Assembly (NCBI RefSeq): GCF_000716545.1
Contig: NZ_JNWZ01000017.1
Location: forward strand, 62,001 to 126,000
Length of the DNA: 64,000 bases
Source: Kitasatospora phosalacinea
Lineage (GTDB): Bacteria > Actinomycetota > Actinomycetes > Streptomycetales > Streptomycetaceae
Direction: 5' to 3'
Of the stretch, positions 7,568-18,416 are shown piece after piece (position 1 is the first letter of the stretch; each line of letters opens with the position of its first letter). Both the position numbers and the translations under genes were made by a program. The notes below the pieces were generated by a model. That model made no database searches. It saw only the letters and a program-made list of their open reading frames with translations, and was not told the DNA's origin.

Positions 7568-8142
7568 CGCACCGCCCGGCGGTGTCCGGAGGCACCCGGT
7601 GACACCTCGGGTGACCTGCGGTGTCGTCGGTGATTTGACGACTTTCGGGTGCCTTCGGGGCACGTTTACCAAATCTTGACATCACCCCTCCCTCCTCACC
7701 GTATGTGAGGGCGGAGGGGTGTTTCGTTGGTGTTTCCGCGGGTGAAAATCAGCCGGACATGCGATTTCGGTCACCCTCCGTTGCGGAGCCTCTGATTCCA
7801 TGATCAGCCCTGGTTGCTGTTGGATTACCCGTCAGTAACGGACCTCTTGTGCTCAGCCCTGGATTGGACCACGATCGGCGACGCCCGGTCCCTCGGCGAC
7901 GAGGGGTCCCCGCCGGGTTGAGGGCAGGGGGGTAACCGCAGATCCCACGCGGCGGTTCCTGGCCTCGCAACGGCCGCGCAGCCCGCGCGGCCGCGGTTGT
8001 CGCTCGGGGGGACCGCCGCCGCCGTCCCCACGGCGCAGGCGCTCTCCGCTACCGAGGACGTAGCTCTCTCCCATCCCGGGCCGGACCGCGTGCGGGACGC
8101 ACCGGAACGGCCGGAGATGTACGTCCTAGAAGGAGGACACGC
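7568..8142. other. Intergenic region before the DUF6230 module
   Basis: 575 bp with no supported gene. It carries the terminator at 7683-7724. Further on, TCAGCCCTGG occurs twice (7804-7813 and 7852-7861, 48 bp apart), flanking TTAC-N6-GTAA (7825-7838). The remainder is GC-rich leader of the DUF6230 gene, which ends in a very strong AAGGAGG ribosome site at about 8131. Confidence 0.5.
7683..7724 (+). terminator. Terminator after thioredoxin-TPR gene
   Basis: 17-bp stem with two mismatches: left arm 7683-7699, loop CGTAT, right arm 7705-7721, followed by TTT. Confidence 0.75.
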
Positions 8143-8790
8143 ATGTCCCAGTCCTACGGCAAGATCCGCTGGAAGCGCTTCGCCCTGGTGATGGTGCCCA
8201 GCCTCGCGGCCACCGCCGCGATCGGCGTCTCGATGGCCAACTCCGTGCTGGCGGCCTCGTTCTCGATCTCCGGCCAGCAGTTCAAGGTCACCGTCGACGA
8301 CCTGAGGGGCGACCGCTTCTCGCAGTTCGGCGGCGTCGACGCCGAGTCGAACAAGACCCCGCACCCGGTGGCCATCTCGGCCTTCGACACCGCCCACCTG
8401 AAGGGCCTGTGCCAGTCGGTGGTCACCGACCTCGGCCCGCTCGGCAAGTGGACCCTGGTGCTCAAGGCCGGCGACAGCACCGACGTGGACAAGCAGGTCT
8501 ACGCGGAGAACCTGCTGATCGACCTGAACCAGCTGAACGCGGACGCCGAGTTCACGAACATCAACATCGGCCAGGACGCCAACACCCTGCAGGGCAGCGC
8601 GCTGGACGACCTGCGCAAGGCCAACGCGCTGCCGAGCGGCGCGCACGGCTTCTCGCAGACCGCCGAGAAGGCCCACCTGAGCAACGTCCAGCAGACCGCC
8701 TGGGCCACCTCGGCGGGCACCTTCAAGCTCCCCGGTCTGAAGCTCAGCCTCAACCACCAGGAAGACGGCAAGTCCTACGAGTGCTACTGA
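8143..8790 (+). CDS. DUF6230-like exported protein (often mislabelled cholesterol esterase)
   Basis: 215 aa. ATG 8143 follows an optimal AAGGAGG site. One N-terminal hydrophobic segment (about 14-36, FALVMVPSLAATAAIGVSM and beyond) with an AASFS end looks like a signal peptide or anchor. The rest is a soluble beta-rich domain with two cysteines (CQSV mid-protein and CY at the C-terminus). No catalytic Ser/His/Asp pattern of an esterase is visible, so the traditional cholesterol esterase label is not supported. It is followed by a DUF6114-like membrane protein and a large secreted protein; the three look like one operon. Function unknown; family name from memory. Confidence 0.8.
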   Translation: MSQSYGKIRWKRFALVMVPSLAATAAIGVSMANSVLAASFSISGQQFKVTVDDLRGDRFSQFGGVDAESNKTPHPVAISAFDTAHLKGLCQSVVTDLGPLGKWTLVLKAGDSTDVDKQVYAENLLIDLNQLNADAEFTNINIGQDANTLQGSALDDLRKANALPSGAHGFSQTAEKAHLSNVQQTAWATSAGTFKLPGLKLSLNHQEDGKSYECY

Positions 8791-8936
8791 TCCGCGCCTG
8801 AGGGCCCGACCACCGGGCCCGACCGCGGACCGGCGGTCCGGGGGAGCGGCGGCCCGCCGCCCCCTCGGACCGCACCCCGGCATCCCCGGGGCCATCCGTC
8901 TTCCTCCCCTCGGACCCACCATCGAGGAGTCGCACC

Positions 8937-9488
8937 ATGTCCAGCGCAACCGTCGAGGCCGGGCCCGTGGGCCCGACCGCTCTGGTCAGCCGCATCCGGC
9001 GGGGGTTCCGCGCGTGGCGGCGCACCCGCCCGTTCTGGGGCGGGCTGTTCGCGATCGCCGCCAGCGTGCCGATCCTGTACCTCCCGTACGGCAACATCAG
9101 CCTGGGCGGTCTGACGATCGCGCTGGCCACCACCGCCGGAGCCGGCTCGCTGATCATCGGCCTGATGCTGATCGCGCTGGGCCTGACCGCCTGGTTCCAG
9201 CCGATGGTGCGGGTCTTCTGCGGGGTGGCGACCACCGTCCTGGCGCTGGTCTCCCTCCCGATCTCCAACTTCGGCGGTCTCGGCCTGGGCCTGGTGCTCG
9301 GCCTGCTCGCCGGCGGGATGCTGGTCTCCTGGGCGCCGCTGCAGGCGGAGCCCGAGACGGCCGAGGCCACCGCCACCGCCGCCGAGGGCGACGCGCCCAC
9401 CGCCCAACTGCCCGCGCAGGCCGCCCCCGAGCAGCCGCTCCAGTACGGCGCCGTCCCGAGGCCCTCCGCCGAGGAGGAGCAGCGGTGA
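8937..9488 (+). CDS. DUF6114-like multi-spanning membrane protein
   Basis: 183 aa. ATG 8937 has GAGGAG 8 nt upstream. Four likely membrane helices lie between residues about 34 and 130: FWGGLFAIAASVPILYLPYG, then LTIALATTAGAGSLIIGLM and neighbours, then LGLGLVLGLLAGGMLVSWA. A cytosolic Ala/Glu/Pro-rich tail follows. Its stop overlaps the GTG of the next gene by 4 nt, implying translational coupling. No enzymatic motif is visible. Probably the membrane partner of the exported proteins on either side. Confidence 0.8.
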   Translation: MSSATVEAGPVGPTALVSRIRRGFRAWRRTRPFWGGLFAIAASVPILYLPYGNISLGGLTIALATTAGAGSLIIGLMLIALGLTAWFQPMVRVFCGVATTVLALVSLPISNFGGLGLGLVLGLLAGGMLVSWAPLQAEPETAEATATAAEGDAPTAQLPAQAAPEQPLQYGAVPRPSAEEEQR

Positions 9489-10714
9489 CCGGCCCCGAGC
9501 AGCCGGCCGTCCCGGGCCCCCGGCACGCGGCGCCCCGGGAGGGCGTGCGGGCCCGGCTGCGCGGACGGGCGCTGGCGATCGCCGCCGTGCCGACCGCGCT
9601 GCTGGTCGGCGCGGCCTACGCGCCGACGCTGGCGGTCGCCGCCGACCCGCAGGCCGGCAACTGCGCCCCGGACACGGTGCTCGAGGAGACGCCCGTCCCG
9701 AAGAGCGAGATCAAGGTGCTGCCGGACTCCTCGGTCTCCCGGGCCTCGGCCGCCGGGCGGGCGCCCGCGGGCAGTGCCGCCGCCGTCCCCGCGACGCTCG
9801 CCGGCACCGGTGCCGGCACCGTGCGGTCCGCCGTGTACACCGTGCCGAAGGCGGGCGCGGCGGCCCCCGCCGGGGTCCAGCAGGCCGGGTCGATCGAGGA
9901 CTGGTGGGACGGCCTGTTCCACCCGAGCCCCTCGCCGACCCCGACCCCCACCCCGTCCGCGAAGCCGGGCCCGTCCGCCGACGCCGCGCCGTCCCCCTCG
10001 GCGACGCCCGCCCCGCCCGCCGCCACGCCCCCGGCCGCCGCCACGCCCCCGGCCCCGAAGAGCACCGCCCCGCAGGGCACCGCCCCGAAGAGCGGTGCGC
10101 CCAAGGGCGGCGCCTCCCCGTCCGCTTCGGCCTCCGCGTCCGCGTCCGCCTCCGCTTCGGCCTCGGCGGACCCGAACTGCCTGGTGAGCACCAAGGGCCT
10201 GAGCGCCAAGGCGGCCCCGTCGGGCCACGTGGTGCCGGACCAGAACTGGGTGCTGCACTCGACCCGGCTGGCGCTGCACGGCTCGGTCTTCAACGGCGTC
10301 TACGACGTCACCACGGCGAGCGGCACCAAGCGGGTGCTGAAGTTCACCACCGCCAGCGTCGACATCGAGAACCTGGACATGTCGACCATCCAGATCCCCG
10401 GCCTGACCTTCCACGTGAAGAGCCGTCAGGGCTCGACCTCCACGATGCGCAACGGCCCGATCACCATGTACGTGGAGAGCCTGTCGGGCGACCTGGCGGC
10501 GGTCTACGGCCTGCCGATCCCGATCGACCTGGGCCGGATCACGCTCACCCCGGACACCCTGCCCAAGTGGCTGTGGGACCTGCTGGGCGCGGTGCCGATC
10601 CCGCTGGACCTGACCCTGACCGACGCCAAGGCGGTCCAGGCGGGCCAGTTCGGCGGCGACCTGACCATCCCCGGCATGCGGCTGTTCAACGACAAGGAGC
10701 CGTACGACGGCTGA
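9485..10714 (+). CDS. Secreted protein with Pro/Thr/Ser/Ala low-complexity linker and conserved C-terminal domain
   Basis: 409 aa from GTG 9485, overlapping the previous stop by 4 nt. Signal peptide at residues about 25-52 (basic start, then ALAIAAVPTALLVGAAYAP). An extracellular linker follows: Pro/Thr/Ser stretches around 145-200 and a long Ser-Ala dipeptide run around 212-230 (DNA about 10117-10170), as in wall-spanning stalks. The C-terminal 180 residues (QNWVLHSTRLALHGSVFNGV onward) form a beta-rich domain that resembles the DUF6230 protein two genes upstream in style. No catalytic motif. I infer a surface complex of the three products. Function unknown. Confidence 0.75.
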   Translation: MTGPEQPAVPGPRHAAPREGVRARLRGRALAIAAVPTALLVGAAYAPTLAVAADPQAGNCAPDTVLEETPVPKSEIKVLPDSSVSRASAAGRAPAGSAAAVPATLAGTGAGTVRSAVYTVPKAGAAAPAGVQQAGSIEDWWDGLFHPSPSPTPTPTPSAKPGPSADAAPSPSATPAPPAATPPAAATPPAPKSTAPQGTAPKSGAPKGGASPSASASASASASASASADPNCLVSTKGLSAKAAPSGHVVPDQNWVLHSTRLALHGSVFNGVYDVTTASGTKRVLKFTTASVDIENLDMSTIQIPGLTFHVKSRQGSTSTMRNGPITMYVESLSGDLAAVYGLPIPIDLGRITLTPDTLPKWLWDLLGAVPIPLDLTLTDAKAVQAGQFGGDLTIPGMRLFNDKEPYDG

Positions 10715-10725
10715 CCGGCCGCCAC

Positions 10726-10778
10726 CGAACGCCGCAGGGGCGGGACCCGGTCCTCGGGTCCCGCCCCTGCGGCGTTCG
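10726..10778. terminator. Bidirectional terminator, perfect 24-bp stem
   Basis: Left arm 10726-10749, 5-nt loop, right arm 10755-10778, perfectly complementary. It serves both the DUF module (+) and pyk (-), which converge here. Confidence 0.9.
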
Positions 10779-10804
10779 GGCGTTCAGGCGTTCGTGCGGG
10801 GTGC

Positions 10805-12235
10805 TCAGCTCTCCGAGCGGGCGCCCAGGTGGTGCACCTGCACCATGTTGGTGGTGCCCGGGATGCCGACCGGCACGCCGGCCGTGACGATCACGGTGTC
10901 GCCCTCGGCGAGGCGGCCCATCTTGAGCAGCTCGCGGTCGACCTGCTCGACCATCTCGTCGGTGGTGGCGACCTGCTCCGAGACGTACGCCTCGACGCCC
11001 CAGCTCAGCGAGAGCTGGTTGCGGGTGGCGACGTCCGGGGTGAAGGCGATCACCGGGATCGGCGAGCGGTAGCGGGACAGGCGGCGGGCGGTGTCACCGG
11101 ACTTGGTGAACGCGACCAGCGCCTTGCCGTCGAGGAAGTCGCCGAGCTCGCACGCGGCGCGGGCGACCGAGCCGCCCTGGGTGCGCGGCTTGCGGCCCGG
11201 GTTGAGCGGCTGGAGGCCCTGCGAGAGCAGCTCCTCCTCGGCCTTCTCGGCGATCCGGCTCATGGTCTTGACGGTCTCGACCGGGTACTTGCCGACGCTC
11301 GACTCGGCGGACAGCATGACCGCGTCCGTGCCGTCCAGGATGGCGTTGGCGACGTCGGAGACCTCGGCGCGGGTCGGGCGCGAGGCGTGGATCATCGACT
11401 CCATCATCTGGGTGGCGACGATGACCGGCTTGGCGTTGCGGCGGGCCAGGGTGACCAGCTGCTTCTGGACCAGCGGCACCTTCTCCAGCGGGTACTCGAC
11501 CGCGAGGTCGCCGCGGGCCACCATGATCGCGTCGAAGGCGAGGACGATCTCCTCCATGGCCTCGACGGCCTGCGGCTTCTCGATCTTGGCGATGACCGGC
11601 ACACGAATGCCGACCTCGTCCATGACCTTGTGCACGTCGTCGATGTCCGCGGCGTTGCGGACGAAGGACAGCGCGACCATGTCGACGCCCAGCTGGAGGG
11701 CGAAGCGCAGGTCGTCCTTGTCCTTCTCGGACAGCGCGGGGACGTTGACCGCCGCGCCGGGCAGGTTGATGCCCTTGTTGTTGGAGAGCACACCGCCCTC
11801 GACCACCACGGTCTTCACCCGCGGGCCGTCGACGCTGACGACCTCCAGGGCGATGACGCCGTCGTTGATCAGGATCGGGTCGCCGGGCTTCACGTCGCCG
11901 GGCAGGCCCTTGTAGGTGGTGCCGCAGATGTGCTGGTCACCGGGGACGTCCTCGGTGGTGATGGTGAACGTGTCGCCGTTGTCAACGGTCACCGGGCCGT
12001 TGGCGAAGGTCGCCAGACGGATCTTGGGGCCCTGCAGGTCGGCCAGCACCCCGATGGTGCGGCCGGTGTCCTCCGAGACCTGGCGGACGCGGCGGTACCG
12101 GTCCTCGTGCTCGGCGTGGGAGCCGTGGCTCATGTTGAGGCGGGCGACGTTCATGCCCGCTTCGACGATGGCCTTCAGCTGTTCGTAGGAGTCCGTCGCG
12201 GGACCCAGGGTGCAGACAATTTTCGCTCGGCGCAT
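10805..12235 (-). CDS. pyk: Pyruvate kinase
   Basis: Converts phosphoenolpyruvate and ADP to pyruvate and ATP in the cytosol. 476 aa, normal length. Motifs: N-terminal KIVCTLGPAT; NMSHG; the ADP/Mg segment ADLQGPKIR; the pyruvate kinase signature IAKIEKPQAVE with catalytic Lys; and ARGDLAVE with metal ligands. The C-terminal allosteric domain is complete (to HLGARSES). ATG 12235 has no clear ribosome site, and a -10-like TAGACT sits 7 nt upstream, so the mRNA may be leaderless. It is followed on the same strand by nothing but a strong terminator, and lies just downstream of ackA, placing PEP, pyruvate and acetyl-phosphate interconversion in one locus. Resembles Streptomyces pyk2. Confidence 0.97.
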   Translation of the reverse strand: MRRAKIVCTLGPATDSYEQLKAIVEAGMNVARLNMSHGSHAEHEDRYRRVRQVSEDTGRTIGVLADLQGPKIRLATFANGPVTVDNGDTFTITTEDVPGDQHICGTTYKGLPGDVKPGDPILINDGVIALEVVSVDGPRVKTVVVEGGVLSNNKGINLPGAAVNVPALSEKDKDDLRFALQLGVDMVALSFVRNAADIDDVHKVMDEVGIRVPVIAKIEKPQAVEAMEEIVLAFDAIMVARGDLAVEYPLEKVPLVQKQLVTLARRNAKPVIVATQMMESMIHASRPTRAEVSDVANAILDGTDAVMLSAESSVGKYPVETVKTMSRIAEKAEEELLSQGLQPLNPGRKPRTQGGSVARAACELGDFLDGKALVAFTKSGDTARRLSRYRSPIPVIAFTPDVATRNQLSLSWGVEAYVSEQVATTDEMVEQVDRELLKMGRLAEGDTVIVTAGVPVGIPGTTNMVQVHHLGARSES

Positions 12236-12260
12236 ATCCGTCAGTCTATCCGTTCGTGTT
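12236..12260 (-). promoter_or_regulatory. Putative leaderless promoter of pyk
   Basis: On the minus strand a -10-like TAGACT ends 7 nt before ATG 12235, and no ribosome site fits in the gap. The -35 match (about CTGAAT) is weak. Inference only. Confidence 0.35.
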
Positions 12261-12347
12261 ATCGGTGCATTCAGCTCGAATCGTCAGATATCGCCAACGA
12301 ACATTCCGAGGGGTGGGATACTGACGGGTAGTCATCCCGCGCCGGGC

Positions 12348-13553
12348 CTACACCTCACGGACCAGCGCGAACGCCTGCTGGGCGATCTCCAGCTCCTCGT
12401 CGGTCGGCACCACGGCGACGGTGACCCGCGAGTAGGACGGCGAGACCGTCCGCGCCTCCCGGGAGCGCACCGCGTTCAGCTCCGGATCGACCGAAATGCC
12501 CAGCTCCTCCAGATTGGCACAGACCGCGGCCCGCACCTCGGCGGAGTTCTCCCCGACGCCCGCCGTGAACGCCACCGCGTCCACCCGCCCCAGCACCGCG
12601 TAGTACCCGCCCAGGTAGCGCCGGATCCGGTGCACGTACGAGTCGAACGCCAGCTTGGCGTCCTCCTCGCCGTCCTGGGCCCGGCGCACCACCTCGCGCA
12701 TGTCGTTGTCCCCGCACAGGCCCAGCAGGCCGCTGCGCCGGTTCAGCAGGTCGTCGATCTCGTCGATGTCCATCCCGCCCACCCGGTGCAGGTGGAACAC
12801 CAGGCCCGGGTCCACGTCGCCCGAACGGGTGCCCATCACCAGGCCCTCCAGCGGGGTGAGGCCCATCGAGGTCTCCACGCACACCCCGCCCGCCACCGCC
12901 GAGGCCGAGGCGCCGTTGCCCAGGTGCAGTACGATCACGTTCAGCTCCGCCGGGTCCCGGCCGAGCAGCCGGGCGGTGGCCCGCGAGACGTACCGGTGCG
13001 AGGTGCCGTGGAAGCCGTAGCGGCGCACCCGGTGCTCGTCGGCGGTCCTCCGGTCGATCGCGTAGCGGGCCGCGTGCTCGGGCAGCGTGGCGTGGAACGC
13101 GGTGTCGAACACCGCGACCTGCGGCAGGTCGGGGCGCAGCCGCCGGGCCACCTCGATGCCGGTGATGTTCGCCGGGTTGTGCAGCGGCGCGACCGGGATC
13201 AGCCGGCGGATCTCGGCCAGCACCGCGTCGGTGACCAGCGTCGGCCGGGTGAAGCGCAGCCCGCCGTGCACCACCCGGTGGCCGATCGCCGCCAGCTCCG
13301 GCGAGTCCAGGCCCATCAGGTCCTTCGCCAGCTCCTCCGCGACCGCCTCCAGCGCCACGTCGTGCCCGCCGAAGCGGCGCAGCGTCTCGCGCGGCTCCCC
13401 GGTCGGCGGCAGGTGCAGCAGCCGGCCGCGCTCCTCGCCGATCCGCTCCACCAGGCCGGACGCCAGCTTCGAACCGTCCAGCATGTCGATCAGCTGGTAC
13501 TTCACCGAGGACGACCCGGCGTTCAGCACCAGGACTCGGGTACCTGTGGTCAC
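12348..13553 (-). CDS. ackA: Acetate kinase
   Basis: Interconverts acetate + ATP and acetyl-phosphate + ADP. 401 aa. Signature 1 VLNAGSSSVKYQLID lies at the N-terminus and signature 2 YGFHGTSHRYVS around residues 178-189. Also present are PVAPLHNPANI, the catalytic-Asp segment FDTAFHATLP, and the nucleotide loop HLGNGASASAV. GTG 13553 overlaps the pta stop by 4 nt, so translation is coupled to pta. Together they form the reversible acetyl-CoA/acetate pathway. All catalytic residues I can check are present. Confidence 0.97.
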   Translation of the reverse strand: MTTGTRVLVLNAGSSSVKYQLIDMLDGSKLASGLVERIGEERGRLLHLPPTGEPRETLRRFGGHDVALEAVAEELAKDLMGLDSPELAAIGHRVVHGGLRFTRPTLVTDAVLAEIRRLIPVAPLHNPANITGIEVARRLRPDLPQVAVFDTAFHATLPEHAARYAIDRRTADEHRVRRYGFHGTSHRYVSRATARLLGRDPAELNVIVLHLGNGASASAVAGGVCVETSMGLTPLEGLVMGTRSGDVDPGLVFHLHRVGGMDIDEIDDLLNRRSGLLGLCGDNDMREVVRRAQDGEEDAKLAFDSYVHRIRRYLGGYYAVLGRVDAVAFTAGVGENSAEVRAAVCANLEELGISVDPELNAVRSREARTVSPSYSRVTVAVVPTDEELEIAQQAFALVREV

Positions 13554-15730
13554 TGGGCGCCTCCTGCGGCGGGGGTGTCGACGGCGGTCTGGGCCTGGAT
13601 CGCGGTGATCGCCACGGTGCTCACGATGTCCTCCACCAGGGCGCCCCGGGACAGGTCGTTCACCGGCTTGTTCAGCCCTTGGAGCACCGGTCCGACCGCG
13701 ATCGCCCCGGCCGAGCGCTGCACCGCCTTGTACGTGTTGTTGCCGGTGTTCAAGTCCGGGAAGACCAGCACGGTGGCCCGCCCGGCCACCTCCGAGCCCG
13801 GCAGCTTGGTCGCCGCGACGCGCGCGTCCACCGCCGCGTCGTACTGGATCGGCCCCTCCACCAGCAGGTCCGGGCGCAGCTCGCGGACCAGCTCGGTGGC
13901 CTTGCGGACCTTGTCCACGTCCGCGCCCGAGCCCGAGGCACCGGTCGAGTACGACAGCAGCGCCACCCGCGGCTCCACCCCGAACTGGGCCGCCGTCTCC
14001 GCCGACTGGATCGCGATGTCGGCCAGCTGCCGGGCGTCCGGGTCCGGGTTGACCGCGCAGTCGCCGTACACCAGCACCCTGTCGGCCAGGCACATGAAGA
14101 ACACCGAGGAGACGATCGCCGCCCCCGGCGAGGTCTTGATCACCTCGAAGGCCGGGCGGATGGTCGCCGCCGTCGAGTGCACCGCGCCCGAGACCATGCC
14201 GTCCGCGATGCCCTCCTGCACCATCAGGGTGCCGAAGTACGAGACGTCGGTGACCACGTCCAGCGCCCGCTCCACCGTCATGCCCTTGTGCGCCCGGGCC
14301 TTCGCGTACAGCTCGGCGAAGTGCTGGCGCAGCGGGCTGGCCGCCGGGTCGACGATCCGGGCCTGCGCGCCCTCGTCGCCGGGCTGCGGGAACTCGATGC
14401 CCAGCGCGGCGATCCTGCGGTGCACCGCGTCCGGGTCACCGAGCAGGGTCAGGTCGCAGATGTTGCGGCGCAGCAGCACCTCGGCGGCGCGCAGCACCCG
14501 GTCCTCGGTGCCCTCCGGCAGCACGATGTGCCGGCGGTCCGCGCGGGCCCGCTCCAGCAGCGCGTGCTCGAACATCATCGGGGTCACCCGCTCGGACCGG
14601 CTCAGTTCGATCCGGCTGGTCAACTCGGCGGTGTCCACGTGCAGTTCGAACAGGCCGAGGGCGATCTCGGCCTTCCGCGGGCTGTTCGGGCCGATCCGGC
14701 CCTCCAGGTGGGTGAGCGCCGCCGCGGTCAGCCAGGAACCCTCCTCCACCTCCGCCACCGGCGTCCCCGGGGCCAGCCGGGAGGCCAGCGCCATCACGTT
14801 CGGGCCCGGGTGCTGACCGAGCGTCAGCAGCACGCCGGCGATCGGCGGGGAGCCCGCCGCGTGCGCCGCCAGCGCCCCGATCACCAGGTCCGCCCGGTCG
14901 CCCGGGGTCACCACCAGCGCCCCCTCGGTCAACGCGTTCAGGAAGGTCGGCAGCATCGCCCCGCCGAACACGAAGCTGCGCACGTCCCGGGAGAGCCCCG
15001 CCGCGTCGCCCAGCAGCACCTCCGCCCCGGTCGCCTCCACCAGCTGCGCCACCGTCGGCGCCGCCAGCGCCGGCTCCTCCGGGATCACGTACACCGGCAC
15101 CGGCAGCTTCTCGGTCAGCGTCCGCTGCACCCGCTGCTTGGCGCCCGGGCGCACCCGGTTGGCCACCATCGCCAGGATCGAGCACCCCAGGTCCCGGTAC
15201 GCCCGGTGCGCGTTGCGCACCTCCGCGACCACCGCCTGCGGGTCCTCGTGCCGGCCGCCGACCACCGGCAGCACGCCCGCCCCGAACTCGTTCGCCAGCC
15301 GGGCGTTGAAGGCCAGCTCGTCCGGGATGTTGGTCTCCGAGAAGTCGGTGCCCAGCACCAGCACCGCCTGGCAGCGCCGCTCCAGCTGGTGGAACCGGTC
15401 CACCAGGGCCGAGACCAGCTCGTCCTGCCCGTGGGCCGCCTGCAGCGCCGCCGCCTCGTCGTACGTCAGCCCGTACAGCTCCGACACCGGCAGGTCCAGC
15501 CGGTACCTGCCGCGCAGCAGCTCCACCACGTGGTCGCTGCCGCCGGCCCCGTCGCCGCCCGGCGCGTGCACCAGCGGACGGAACACGCCCACCCGGTCCA
15601 CCTGGCGGGTGAGCAGTTCCATGACCCCGAGCTCCACGGCCTGCCGGCCGTCCCCCCGGTCGATCCCGGTCACGTACACGCTGCGCGCCACGGTGGAGCT
15701 CTCCGTCCGGTCGTCCCAGGCATCGGTCAT
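13550..15730 (-). CDS. pta: Phosphate acetyltransferase (long, DRTGG-domain type)
   Basis: Converts acetyl-CoA and phosphate to acetyl-phosphate and CoA. 726 aa, the long three-domain form. An N-terminal BioD/CobQ-like domain (about 15-210), a DRTGG-type regulatory domain (about 220-340) and a C-terminal catalytic PTA_PTB domain (about 395-720; RKNICDLTLLGDP-type start, MFRGLW absent, and LVYGDCAVNPDPDARQLADI present). The nucleotide loop of the first domain reads TGIDRGDGRQ and lacks the GK[ST] Walker motif. ATG 15730 was chosen over 15754 and 15739 because GAAGG lies 10 nt before it. Coupled to ackA by a 4-nt overlap. Confidence 0.95.
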   Translation of the reverse strand: MTDAWDDRTESSTVARSVYVTGIDRGDGRQAVELGVMELLTRQVDRVGVFRPLVHAPGGDGAGGSDHVVELLRGRYRLDLPVSELYGLTYDEAAALQAAHGQDELVSALVDRFHQLERRCQAVLVLGTDFSETNIPDELAFNARLANEFGAGVLPVVGGRHEDPQAVVAEVRNAHRAYRDLGCSILAMVANRVRPGAKQRVQRTLTEKLPVPVYVIPEEPALAAPTVAQLVEATGAEVLLGDAAGLSRDVRSFVFGGAMLPTFLNALTEGALVVTPGDRADLVIGALAAHAAGSPPIAGVLLTLGQHPGPNVMALASRLAPGTPVAEVEEGSWLTAAALTHLEGRIGPNSPRKAEIALGLFELHVDTAELTSRIELSRSERVTPMMFEHALLERARADRRHIVLPEGTEDRVLRAAEVLLRRNICDLTLLGDPDAVHRRIAALGIEFPQPGDEGAQARIVDPAASPLRQHFAELYAKARAHKGMTVERALDVVTDVSYFGTLMVQEGIADGMVSGAVHSTAATIRPAFEVIKTSPGAAIVSSVFFMCLADRVLVYGDCAVNPDPDARQLADIAIQSAETAAQFGVEPRVALLSYSTGASGSGADVDKVRKATELVRELRPDLLVEGPIQYDAAVDARVAATKLPGSEVAGRATVLVFPDLNTGNNTYKAVQRSAGAIAVGPVLQGLNKPVNDLSRGALVEDIVSTVAITAIQAQTAVDTPAAGGAQ

Positions 15731-15823
15731 ACCGACCATACCTTCGGACGACACGGGGAACTCGCCGCGGGCGCCGCGGCTACCGCCGCACGGGTCGGTG
15801 CCGCGCGGCGGTGGCGCGGGGGC

Positions 15824-18256
<2,433 letters not shown>

Positions 18257-18346
18257 GGCGGAATCCTCCAGGATCGGGGTGCCTTGCGCGGGGGACGCGG
18301 GAACTGGCTTGGGGAGAACGGGAGTCGAGGGGCGGGCCCGGCGGGT

Positions 18347-18373
18347 GGTGCGGGCGGTGCGGGCGGTGCGGGG
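18347..18373. repeat. 9-bp tandem repeat (3 units)
   Basis: Three tandem units GGTGCGGGC/GGTGCGGGC/GGTGCGGGG between mak and glgB, about 90 bp before the glgB start. Related 9-mers occur at 29438-29509 and 38923-38958. Confidence 0.75.
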
Positions 18374-18416
18374 AACGCGGTTCGCCCGGCCGCCCCCGCA
18401 GGCGGCCGGGCGCGGG

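Noticed and set aside
10117..10170. Ser-Ala codon run as a possible sequencing or assembly artefact
   Set aside because: Codons vary within the run and the frame continues into a well-formed C-terminal domain, so it is a real low-complexity stalk.
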